Below are positions 1-5,853 of a stretch of 6,016 bases of DNA, piece by piece. This DNA comes from a bacterium (GTDB taxonomy: Bacteria > Patescibacteriota > Patescibacteriia > 2-12-FULL-60-25), in the NCBI GenBank assembly GCA_020056125.1, contig JAGVIJ010000100.1:1-6016 (forward strand). The letters run 5' to 3'. Every line of letters starts with the position of its first letter. Position 1 is the stretch's first letter. Under the pieces are notes generated by a model, which saw nothing but the letters and a program-made list of their open reading frames with translations, was not told where the DNA came from and made no database searches. The position numbers and the translations under genes were made by a program.

Positions 1-102
1 CCATACTTCGACCAACATCCTACCACAGCAGGGCTCGTCGTCCGACGGATTAGCTTCATCTCCGGCCTTACGGCCGGAGTTTTGCGCGGGAGTTATAAAT
101 AA
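1..102 (+). CDS. possible 3' end of an upstream gene (partial)
   Basis: Frame 1 is open from the window edge to a TAA at 100-102 and gives 33 residues ending in GVLRGSYK. The stop lies directly against the terminator stem that begins at 101, as expected for the end of a gene. Frame 2 is also open through this stretch, and a hairpin with a short T run (60-83) lies inside the frame, so the stretch may instead be noncoding. The tail matches no family that I recognise. The call rests only on the open frame and the terminator position, so confidence is low. Confidence 0.25.
   Translation, partial: PYFDQHPTTAGLVVRRISFISGLTAGVLRGSYK
60..83 (+). terminator. GC-rich hairpin with TTTT, possible terminator
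   Basis: A perfect 8-bp stem, CTCCGGCC (60-67) with GGCCGGAG (72-79), closes a TTAC loop and is followed by TTTT (80-83). The T run is short and breaks into GCG. It could be a weak first terminator in tandem with the one at 101-136, or a structured end of a transcript entering from the left. Confidence 0.4.
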
Positions 103-136
103 AACACCTCGCCTAAACCGCGGGGTGTTTTTATTT
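101..136 (+). terminator. strong intrinsic terminator of the upstream unit
   Basis: The arms AAAACACCTCGC (101-112) and GCGGGGTGTTTT (120-131) pair over 12 bp with a single T-G wobble around a 7-nt loop. They are followed by a T-rich tail (128-136, one A). The complementary strand also has a T-rich exit, so it could act in both directions. It separates the upstream transcript from the promoter of the 518-residue gene. Confidence 0.8.
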
Positions 137-158
137 GACTATGTAAGAAACTGTGTTT

Positions 159-169
159 TGTGGTATTAT
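159..169 (+). promoter_or_regulatory. extended -10 promoter of the 518-residue gene
   Basis: TGTGGTATTAT contains a TG-n-TATTAT extended -10, with the hexamer at 164-169. No -35 hexamer lies at normal spacing; TTGACT at 135-140 is 23 bp away, which is too far. Predicted transcription starts near 176, leaving only about 20 nt before the ATG at 197. Ten of eleven bases match the element upstream of the baseplate-J-like gene (minus strand, 5103-5113). Confidence 0.5.
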
Positions 170-196
170 TTGGGCATATAAAATTTAGCTAAATAT

Positions 197-1753
197 ATGC
201 CTCGTTCAAATTCATTCGAATCTTCAGGAAATCGCGCCGAGTCCGCTTCAGTTGAGGTTAAAAAGAAACCTGACACGCGCACCGTCTCAAAAGTTGTGAT
301 TCCGGAGGGTATAGGTTGGGAAGATAAAAGTGACGAAATAGCCGAGGCGGATTTAGGGCTAGTTCAGACCGGTTATCGCGAATCTGCCAAGGGACGGGTC
401 AAAACCGGAAGCGGCTCCTCGGCAGTTGTTGAGTTGAGAAAGCCGGTACCGCCGGCTGCACGCCCGAGCGAACGAAAAGAATATATTAAGCCCCAAGAGG
501 CGCCACAACGTCGCAAAGCACTGGAAATGCCGGAAAGCAAAGTCATGCTCGGCAAAGGGTTGAAGAGCCTAGAGCAACAACAAGAAGAACAGCAGGCCCA
601 ACAAAAAATCGAAAGCCTGCGCCAGCAATTTGGCGCTGAATTTAATATTGAAAAAGTTTTGCAACGTTCAAATACAGAGAGGGCGTTGGCTAGCCAAGCT
701 ATGCGTGCGTTTAAAGAACGCTTGTCTGCCGGAGCTTTGACTTCTCAAGATGTCCGACGCATCGGGTTGGAACTAACCTCGGTGCGAGATAACTTGGAGG
801 GCTTGCAAGCTGAAGCGCGCACTGTGGCTAAAAAGGAAATGCTCGTTCAGTCCATGAAAGACAACTACGGTGTTTTAGATGAAGTTAATAAATTTATTTA
901 TGCCTGCAGTTTGGAAAATCCCAAGGATGCTGCCGCACACTTAAAATACGAAACCCCGGATCAAAAGAGAAAGGAACAAAAACATTTGGTGAATGTTGAG
1001 CAGATGAAGGAGACTAACCCGGGTACAGTGGCCGCGCAAATTGAATCCAAATATGGCTATCATCCCGAAGATTTAAGATCCGGCAATGTTAAAGGCTTAA
1101 AGGGCTGGTTCGCCGGAGTGAAGTTTAGAATGAAAGATCGGCTGGCTCATCTCACGGGCACGCCCTCGGAATATGACGAATACCGACAAGCCTTGAACTT
1201 GGCGCCGGCTCGACCTGAAATAAAACTTAAACCCGGAGAAGAATACGCAGAGGTTCAAGACAACGAGATGGAATTAGTAGACACGGTGCCGGCTCCTCCG
1301 TCCAAAATTATTAAGGAAACAAGGGAAACAGTCGGGGCTGTAAAAGAGGCTATGTTTGATATGCCGATCTCGATTGCGGAAGCGCAGGGTCTTGTTGCAA
1401 ACGCCGATAAATTATGGGATTTAGCGAATGAGGCGATAACCAAAAGGCCGAGCGCTAAAGCAAGTATGCTTGCTTCTGCAGATGAAAACCAGGTTCAGGT
1501 TGGTGGTATTGCCACAAACTATGTTTTGGCTATAGCTAAATATATGCGCGCCAAGGAATATCCGGCAGATGCGAAGACTATCGCGAGACTCAAAAAGACC
1601 GTGGATAATTTTAGTGAAACGCTTGGACTGGCAGGCAACGCACAGGTTCAGGCCTCAATGCTACACAGACCTGACGTTAAGAATGTGATGCGCGGTCCAG
1701 TCACGCGCCAAGCCGCAACCAAGCGATCAGAGCAAAGATGGTTGCGACCCTAA
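197..1753 (+). CDS. orphan soluble protein of unknown function, 518 aa
   Basis: I do not recognise this protein. It has no signal peptide or membrane segment, so it is probably cytoplasmic. Residues 1-115 are rich in K, E, S, P and R and look disordered. Residues 122-145 form a Gln/Glu-rich stretch (LEQQQEEQQAQQ) likely to be coiled coil, and 150-235 look helical. A middle part (245-335) is charged and includes KGWFAGVKFRMKDRLAHLTG. A Pro/Glu-rich linker (336-372) leads to a C-terminal helical part (375-485) and a basic tail ending RSEQRWLRP. There is one cysteine, at 237. The ATG at 197 is the first after the promoter, and no Shine-Dalgarno sequence precedes it. The gene stands alone between terminators. 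The architecture suggests a scaffold or binding protein more than an enzyme, but that is a guess. Confidence 0.9.
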   Translation: MPRSNSFESSGNRAESASVEVKKKPDTRTVSKVVIPEGIGWEDKSDEIAEADLGLVQTGYRESAKGRVKTGSGSSAVVELRKPVPPAARPSERKEYIKPQEAPQRRKALEMPESKVMLGKGLKSLEQQQEEQQAQQKIESLRQQFGAEFNIEKVLQRSNTERALASQAMRAFKERLSAGALTSQDVRRIGLELTSVRDNLEGLQAEARTVAKKEMLVQSMKDNYGVLDEVNKFIYACSLENPKDAAAHLKYETPDQKRKEQKHLVNVEQMKETNPGTVAAQIESKYGYHPEDLRSGNVKGLKGWFAGVKFRMKDRLAHLTGTPSEYDEYRQALNLAPARPEIKLKPGEEYAEVQDNEMELVDTVPAPPSKIIKETRETVGAVKEAMFDMPISIAEAQGLVANADKLWDLANEAITKRPSAKASMLASADENQVQVGGIATNYVLAIAKYMRAKEYPADAKTIARLKKTVDNFSETLGLAGNAQVQASMLHRPDVKNVMRGPVTRQAATKRSEQRWLRP

Positions 1754-1772
1754 AACTGTCCGACTCTAATCA

Positions 1773-1810
1773 AAAATGTCCCCCGACAACTATCGGGGGA
1801 CATTTTGTTT
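1773..1810. terminator. bidirectional terminator between convergent genes
   Basis: A perfect 14-bp stem pairs AAAATGTCCCCCGA (1773-1786) with TCGGGGGACATTTT (1793-1806) around a CAACTA loop. The plus strand exits into TTTTGTTT and the minus strand into TTTTTG, so one hairpin can stop both the 518-residue gene and thrS. It lies 19 bp past the first stop and 2 bp past the thrS stop. Confidence 0.92.
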
Positions 1811-3599
1811 AATCTCGATTTTTGATTTGATCCAAAAGTTTTTGGATCAACGCGGTTTTGGAGATGGCGAATTGATCCTTTTGCCCATATTGCCGCACCA
1901 TAAAATCAGCGCCACCAATTTCTTTATCCCCCACCACCACCATGTAAGGAGTTTTCAATTGCTCGGCATAACGAATTTTTTTGTTAACTGATTCCACTGA
2001 CTCATCCGCCGCGGCGCTAATATCTTGGACGCTGAATTCAGCGGCCAGAGCGCGCGCAAACTCATTGTGGCGCTCGGCTACCGGGATAATCCGCACTTGC
2101 TCGGGCGACAGCCACACTGGGAATGCTCCGGCATAATGCTCGATCAGAATGGCCATAAAACGTTCCACGGCGCCCAAAATCGCGCGATGCAACATCACAG
2201 GGCGCTTCTTTTCTCCATCCACATCCGTATATTCCAATTCAAAGCGTTCCGGCAAATTAAAATCCAACTGCGCCGTGGCCAGTTGCCACTCGCGGCCGAT
2301 GGCATCGTGCGCCACAAAATCAATCTTCGGTCCGTAAAACGCGGCCTCGCCTTTTTGTTCTGTGAACTTTAAACCCAGCTCCACCAACAACTCTCTCAAA
2401 ATACCTTCGGACTTTTCCCATACCGCGGCATCGCCCAAATATTTTTGCGGCTGGCTCGGGTCAGACAGCGACAAGCGCACATCCAACGGCATGTTGAACT
2501 TGGCGTAAAATTTTTGGATGATATCGTAAATCTTTTTTACTTCGTCCTTGACTTGATCAAGCGTACAAAAAACATGCGCATCATCTTGTGTGATGGACCG
2601 CACGCGCGAGAGCCCCTGCAGTTGACCCGTGTTTTCGTCGCGATACACCTTAGTCACTTCGGAATAACGAATGGGCAAATCGCGATACGAACGCGGCCGA
2701 CTGGCATAAATCTGCGTGTGGTGCGGGCAGTTCATGGGCTTTAACACAAATTGTTCATCCGTCTTTTTGCTGGAGACATGAAAAATATCATCGCTGAATT
2801 TATCCCAATGCCCGCTGGTTTTGTAGAGATCGGTTTTGGCCATGTGCGGAATATCCACGCGCTCATAGCCATGCGGCTTCATGAGCGACCAGACAAAGTC
2901 CTCCAACGCGCGTCGAATGGTGGCGCCTTTGGGTGTAAACATGGGCAAACCTGAACCGACCAGCGGAGAAAACGCAAATAAATCCAACTCTTTGCCCAGC
3001 TTGCGGTGATCGCGCTTTTCAGCCTCTTCCAACATTTTCAAATGCGCATCCAACTCTCCCTGTGTTTCAAAACAAATTCCATACAAGCGCTGCATCTGCG
3101 GATTGTTCACATCCCCGCGCCAATACGCGCCCGCCACTTTGATGATTTTATACGCGCCGATTTGCGACGCGCGAGCCACGTGCGGACCGCGGCACAAATC
3201 CACAAACGAACCTGTGTGATACAGCGAGACCGTGGATGGATTAGCCGCATCCAATTCGCCTTGTTCCTCTTCGGATAATTTGGTGGTGCCTTTGGTCTTA
3301 ATATCATTCAACAATTCAACCTTGTAGGTTTGTCCGAGTTTCCCAAATGATTCGATGGCCTGGTCTATGGGAACTTCTTCGCGCGTAAACTCCGGATCTT
3401 CGCGCGCGATGCGGCGCATCTCATCCTCTATGGCCGCCAAATCCTCGGTGGATAAAGGCCGCCCAACATCCACGTCATAATAAAACCCGAACTCCACAGC
3501 CGGACCAACTCCGAATTTCACGCCCGGGAACAGCCGCGAAACTGCGGCGGCCATGACGTGCGCCGCGCTGTGCCGTTTGATCTCAATGGGAAATTCCAT
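1809..3599 (-). CDS. thrS: threonyl-tRNA synthetase lacking the TGS domain
   Basis: Class II synthetase that charges tRNA-Thr with threonine in the cytoplasm, 596 aa against about 640 for E. coli ThrRS. It opens directly in the editing domain: HSAAH (His10, His14) and CRGPH (Cys136, His140) match the metal-site pattern used to remove mischarged serine. The catalytic core runs from about 205 to 490. It has MNCPHH with zinc ligand Cys291, motif 2 around Arg320 (YRDENTGQLQGLSRVR), QDDAH with zinc ligand His342, and motif 3 MLHRAILGAVERF with His471. The anticodon-binding domain fills about 495-596. The N-terminal TGS domain (about 60 residues) is absent, and an in-frame TAG at 3606-3608, nine bases before the ATG, rules out a longer start. 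The segment before CRGPH (about 100-125) is longer than in E. coli. The Shine-Dalgarno match is weak (AGAG). No T-box leader is seen upstream. Confidence 0.98.
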   Translation of the reverse strand: MEFPIEIKRHSAAHVMAAAVSRLFPGVKFGVGPAVEFGFYYDVDVGRPLSTEDLAAIEDEMRRIAREDPEFTREEVPIDQAIESFGKLGQTYKVELLNDIKTKGTTKLSEEEQGELDAANPSTVSLYHTGSFVDLCRGPHVARASQIGAYKIIKVAGAYWRGDVNNPQMQRLYGICFETQGELDAHLKMLEEAEKRDHRKLGKELDLFAFSPLVGSGLPMFTPKGATIRRALEDFVWSLMKPHGYERVDIPHMAKTDLYKTSGHWDKFSDDIFHVSSKKTDEQFVLKPMNCPHHTQIYASRPRSYRDLPIRYSEVTKVYRDENTGQLQGLSRVRSITQDDAHVFCTLDQVKDEVKKIYDIIQKFYAKFNMPLDVRLSLSDPSQPQKYLGDAAVWEKSEGILRELLVELGLKFTEQKGEAAFYGPKIDFVAHDAIGREWQLATAQLDFNLPERFELEYTDVDGEKKRPVMLHRAILGAVERFMAILIEHYAGAFPVWLSPEQVRIIPVAERHNEFARALAAEFSVQDISAAADESVESVNKKIRYAEQLKTPYMVVVGDKEIGGADFMVRQYGQKDQFAISKTALIQKLLDQIKNRD

Positions 3600-3637
3600 A
3601 GAACTCTAAGTTGAATTTTTAAAAAAATAAATTTGTA

Positions 3638-3668
3638 ATTGTAAAAAAAATTGTCCTTATTATGTCAT
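3638..3668 (-). promoter_or_regulatory. weak candidate thrS promoter
   Basis: On the minus strand TACAAT (3638-3643) resembles a -10. ATGACA (3663-3668), which is the end of the neighbouring repeat, resembles a -35, with a long 19-bp spacer. The surrounding A/T runs make chance matches likely. If real, the outer end of the repeat supplies the -35 of thrS. No better candidate is visible between the repeat and the start codon. Confidence 0.22.
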
Positions 3669-3770
3669 TGCGAGGAGCATGGCGACCCGCCTACCGGCAG
3701 GCAGGCGAAGCAATCTTTTTTTCTCCACAAACCATAAGATTGCCACGCCCCTTCGGGGCTCGCAATGACA
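3663..3770. repeat. dispersed palindromic repeat (REP/MITE-like), about 108 bp
   Basis: Perfect 12-bp terminal inverted repeats, TGTCATTGCGAG (3663-3674) and CTCGCAATGACA (3759-3770), enclose a second inverted pair, GCAATCTT (3710-3717) and AAGATTGC (3736-3743). A small hairpin, GCCCC-TTC-GGGGC (3747-3759), sits in the right half. From memory, the end sequence and the GAAGCAATC...GATTGCCACGCCCCTTCGGGGCTCGCAATGAC layout match a non-coding palindrome found in many copies in diverse bacterial genomes. It has no coding capacity, so any movement would need proteins supplied from elsewhere. It lies between thrS and the terminator of the next gene. Confidence 0.7.
3687..3706. repeat. 20-bp near-palindrome nested in the larger repeat
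   Basis: CCGCCTACCGGCAGGCAGGC is centred on CCGG at 3694-3697, and its arms GCCT/AGGC pair with one A-C mismatch. Removing exactly these 20 bases joins GGCGAC to GAAGCAATC and appears to restore the usual left half of the host repeat. This suggests a small palindrome inserted inside a larger one. The host consensus is recalled, not computed. Confidence 0.5.
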
Positions 3771-3812
3771 ACTTCCGTGGTCTCAAATTTACCTGAATTG
3801 AATGATTTAAGC

Positions 3813-3845
3813 AAATAGGCGCACCGATCGGCGCGCCTATTTTTT
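3813..3845. terminator. palindromic terminator after the baseplate-J-like gene
   Basis: Bases 3813-3842 form an almost complete palindrome. AAATAGGCGC pairs with GCGCCTATTT, then one A/C mismatch, then CCGATCGG. The plus-strand exit has a strong run of six T (3840-3845). The minus-strand exit, which serves the gene ending at 3860, is weaker (TATTTGCTT). It probably works in both directions, and the better tail faces away from the only clear gene. Confidence 0.75.
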
Positions 3846-3859
3846 GTCTCTGGAGTATC

Positions 3860-5068
3860 TTATTCAATGATCAAATTAATCTTGTCTTTTTGTTGTGGGA
3901 TTTTGCGCGCCCAAGATGGTTTGAGCGTAATCTCCACAAAATCCGCGCCCTCCACAGCTGACAATTTGGTTTTAGCTTCTTCCACGGTTAAACCGGCGAT
4001 CGCGTCTTTGGACAACGCCGGGCTCTGTTCAGTCAAACGCGAATACGCTTCGGCTGTGATGACCAAACGCGCTTTTTCGGTAATCGGGTCAGCCTGTTCC
4101 AAACGATAGATCACGCGGCTCGGATCAAAATCCACCAAATCACGACCTTCGGGCAAGCGTTCTCTAAGCTTGGTATTCACTAAAACCTCAATATCTTTTT
4201 TGGGATAAAATACGGCCGTCACTTGAATTTTAACCTGCGCTAAAAAGCGATCCGTCACTTGACCCGGAGTTACGTTGCTCTTTTTTTCCAATGATTTGAC
4301 CAAATATACTCCCTCCCAACAATTATCCGCCGGCGCGCAATTTGCTCCCAACTTTTCCCAAGGCACGCTGGCTTCGGCTGACAAGGCTTTTTTAGCTTGT
4401 TCCAAAACCGCGGTTTCTAAGGTTGTTTGCGCTTCGGACAATTCTGCAGCCGTAACAACATTGGCATTGCTCGCGATGCCGGAAAAATCAGTCAGCGCCT
4501 CGGCTGTAATCAGTTTTTGCAAATCTATCCACAGGCCCGGAATCATAAAAGTTGTGCCCGTGCCAATCACATAATCCTTTCCGGTTTGATCTGAATATGC
4601 GCCGACCTCAACCGAACCGCCGGCCGGCACCGTAACATTTTTATCAATACGGAATAATTTTCCGTCGCTGGTTAAAAGCCGCGTGGTTTTGATCAGGGGT
4701 TGATCTTGCGAATAATTATTGGTGATGCGCACGCGCCCGGTAGTGGTGGCGATGACAGTCTCCCCCTCTTTCACTTGAACTGTAAATTCTTGAATGTTAT
4801 CAAACGTGCCATCCACCACGCGGCCTTGTAATTGGCCGGAATCCGGAACTTTGGCCAGCTCCACCGTGGTTTCAATGTTATTCAAATCCCGCTTAACGTG
4901 GATGCGCACCGTAGCTCGCGTGGAAGACATCCAAAACGCCGCGATAAAAACTATGATGGTCAGTCCCAAAAAAGTGATGGCGATGTTACGATACAAACGC
5001 GTGGACACGGGCGGCGGCGGAAAACCCGGACGCATCAATGAATTTAAATGAGGATTACGAATAGGCAT
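3860..5068 (-). CDS. membrane-anchored baseplate-J-like protein, 402 aa
   Basis: The protein begins with a short Pro-rich cytoplasmic tail (1-27, with FPPPP at 16-20). One membrane helix follows (about 29-47, IAITFLGLTIIVFIAAFWM), then a large extracytoplasmic part. Residues 105-200 carry the pattern of baseplate-J/gp47-like domains: a beta-rich run through LFRIDKNVTVPAGGSVEVGAY, the stretch YVIGTGTTFMIPG, and an end near TDFSGI. The C-terminal half ends in IAGLTVEEAKTKL and then LKPSWARKIPQQKDKINLII, an ending I associate with such proteins in Patescibacteria. Cys244 and Cys250 could form a disulfide. I chose the ATG at 5068, about 28 nt past the predicted transcription start. A TTG 21 bases further upstream gives 409 aa but has no better ribosome site. 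No other phage tail genes are nearby, so a cell-envelope role is more likely than a prophage. The exact function is unknown. Confidence 0.88.
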   Translation of the reverse strand: MPIRNPHLNSLMRPGFPPPPVSTRLYRNIAITFLGLTIIVFIAAFWMSSTRATVRIHVKRDLNNIETTVELAKVPDSGQLQGRVVDGTFDNIQEFTVQVKEGETVIATTTGRVRITNNYSQDQPLIKTTRLLTSDGKLFRIDKNVTVPAGGSVEVGAYSDQTGKDYVIGTGTTFMIPGLWIDLQKLITAEALTDFSGIASNANVVTAAELSEAQTTLETAVLEQAKKALSAEASVPWEKLGANCAPADNCWEGVYLVKSLEKKSNVTPGQVTDRFLAQVKIQVTAVFYPKKDIEVLVNTKLRERLPEGRDLVDFDPSRVIYRLEQADPITEKARLVITAEAYSRLTEQSPALSKDAIAGLTVEEAKTKLSAVEGADFVEITLKPSWARKIPQQKDKINLIIE

Positions 5069-5102
5069 AATCAAAATTCCAAATGTCAAATTTAATTTGT
5101 AT

Positions 5103-5133
5103 ATTATACCACATCTTCAAGCCGCGCGCTCAA
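5103..5133 (-). promoter_or_regulatory. extended -10 promoter of the baseplate-J-like gene
   Basis: The minus strand reads TGTGGTATAAT, with a consensus TATAAT at 5103-5108 preceded by TGG, so it is an extended -10. A -35-like TTGAGC lies at 5128-5133 with a 19-bp spacer. Predicted start is near 5096, giving a leader of about 28 nt without a clear Shine-Dalgarno sequence. Confidence 0.65.
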
Positions 5134-5184
5134 GCCCAAGGATAAACAAACCGAGATTTAAAAAAGAAGCGATTTTTTAATTTT

Positions 5185-5213
5185 TGTCAAATCCCCCAGT
5201 ACCTGCTAAGATT
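5185..5213 (+). promoter_or_regulatory. promoter of the 133-residue gene
   Basis: TTGTCA (5185-5190), a 17-bp spacer, then TAAGAT (5208-5213) preceded by TGC, so both the -35 and an extended -10 are present. Transcription should start near 5220, about 20 nt before the ATG at 5241. The leader is A/T-only apart from a few bases and has no Shine-Dalgarno sequence. The promoter is back to back with that of the baseplate-J-like gene. Confidence 0.65.
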
Positions 5214-5240
5214 TAAAGATTAAAATTTATCTTAAAACAT

Positions 5241-5642
5241 ATGCCAGAACCCAGAGAACCAAAACCGCCTCTAGTATCACGGTATGATGCAGATCGATTA
5301 TCGACCCTGGCTGTAGCGGCACAAGCCTACCGCAACTTAAAAATGCAAGAAGGTGCAATGGCTGAAGCGACCAAACAAGAAGGAGCGACGGCCAAAGCAG
5401 AGGCGGATAAAAAATTTCTAAAAGGACCGACAGGATCGGGCATTTTGGAAAACCCTGAATATCAAAAGTTTGTGCGACTTTTAGATGAAAGAAAGATGAA
5501 AGAAGCCGAATTGGCAGCCGAAGATTTAATTGACCAAATTGATGGATTGATAAAAAAAGTAGCGCCGGAAAGCGCAGATCAATTACGAACGATCAAGGAC
5601 AGATTGATTATAGGCGCGCTGACGCAAAGAATAAAAAAATGA
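5241..5642 (+). CDS. small helical protein of unknown function, 133 aa
   Basis: I do not recognise this protein. It has no signal peptide, no membrane helix, no cysteine and no tryptophan. A Pro-rich N-terminus (MPEPREPKPP) is followed by a long Ala/Glu/Lys/Gln-rich helix (about 15-58), which contains two similar short units, QEGAMAEA and QEGATAKA (36-43 and 46-53). A Gly-rich break (KGPTGSG, 61-67) leads to a second helical part (72-133) ending in a basic tail. The ATG at 5241 is well placed behind a good promoter but has no Shine-Dalgarno sequence. The gene is divergent from the baseplate-J-like gene and shares its 172-bp control region, so the two may be expressed together. A coiled-coil adaptor is possible, but nothing shows it. 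Confidence 0.85.
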   Translation: MPEPREPKPPLVSRYDADRLSTLAVAAQAYRNLKMQEGAMAEATKQEGATAKAEADKKFLKGPTGSGILENPEYQKFVRLLDERKMKEAELAAEDLIDQIDGLIKKVAPESADQLRTIKDRLIIGALTQRIKK

Positions 5643-5670
5643 GCCGCCTAGAATTTGGTCGACTCACTGA

Positions 5671-5853
5671 CTAGTTGGTCCGGGATGGGGGTTTTTCCCA
5701 TCCGGCGAGAATCTCTTGCCAGATTTTTTCCTCTCTGGCCTTTTGCTGTTCGCTCCGCTCCCACGGCGGGATGAGATCGAACTTGCGATACAGGACCGCG
5801 GCACGCGCCCTCTCTTCCGGATCTGACGGAGGCGAGGAGTCTTCGTCTTTCAT
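5671..5853 (-). CDS. small charged protein, 60 aa, unknown function
   Basis: The reading frame is short, but its ATG follows AAGGAGG by five bases, the best ribosome-binding site in the window. The protein is highly charged and has no cysteine or membrane segment. An acidic Ser/Pro-rich start (MKDEDSSPPSDPEE) is followed by two short likely helices, ERARAAVLYRKF (14-25) and SEQQKAREEKIWQEILAGW (34-52), split by DLIPPWE. It has three tryptophans, which is many for 60 residues. It ends with TAG and converges on the 133-residue gene with a 28-bp gap. I know no family for it. A small regulatory or binding protein would fit, and a spurious frame cannot be fully excluded. Confidence 0.65.
   Translation of the reverse strand: MKDEDSSPPSDPEERARAAVLYRKFDLIPPWERSEQQKAREEKIWQEILAGWEKPPSRTN
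5680..5705. other. stem-loop in the 3' end of the 60-residue gene
   Basis: CCGG-(G bulge)-ATGGG pairs with CCCATCCGG over 9 bp around a GGTTTTT loop. Neither strand has a T run after it, so it is not a standard intrinsic terminator. It lies just past the end of the 133-residue gene and inside the last codons of the 60-residue gene, and might protect the ends of both transcripts. Confidence 0.3.

Noticed and set aside
185..1546. TAGCTAAATATATGC occurs at the start of the 518-residue gene and again near 1532-1546
   Set aside because: A single A/T-rich 15-mer shared at two sites with no surrounding similarity; most likely chance.
1776..1991. Plus-strand frame of 71 codons with a His-rich stretch
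   Set aside because: It starts inside the terminator hairpin and overlaps the antisense of the thrS 3' end; the His run is the complement of thrS codons.
2025..3278. Several plus-strand open frames of 60-115 codons opposite thrS
   Set aside because: They are antisense to a well-conserved synthetase, have no ribosome sites and encode no plausible domains.
3600..3660. T-box riboswitch upstream of thrS
   Set aside because: The short A/T-rich leader has no specifier stem, T-box sequence or terminator/antiterminator pair.
3867..5051. Plus-strand frames opposite the baseplate-J-like gene
   Set aside because: Antisense shadows of a gene with a clear membrane helix and domain pattern; no promoters or ribosome sites.
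3860..5089. Prophage tail module suggested by the baseplate-J-like gene
   Set aside because: No other phage genes, integrase or attachment sites are present, and the protein has a membrane anchor unlike phage baseplate proteins.
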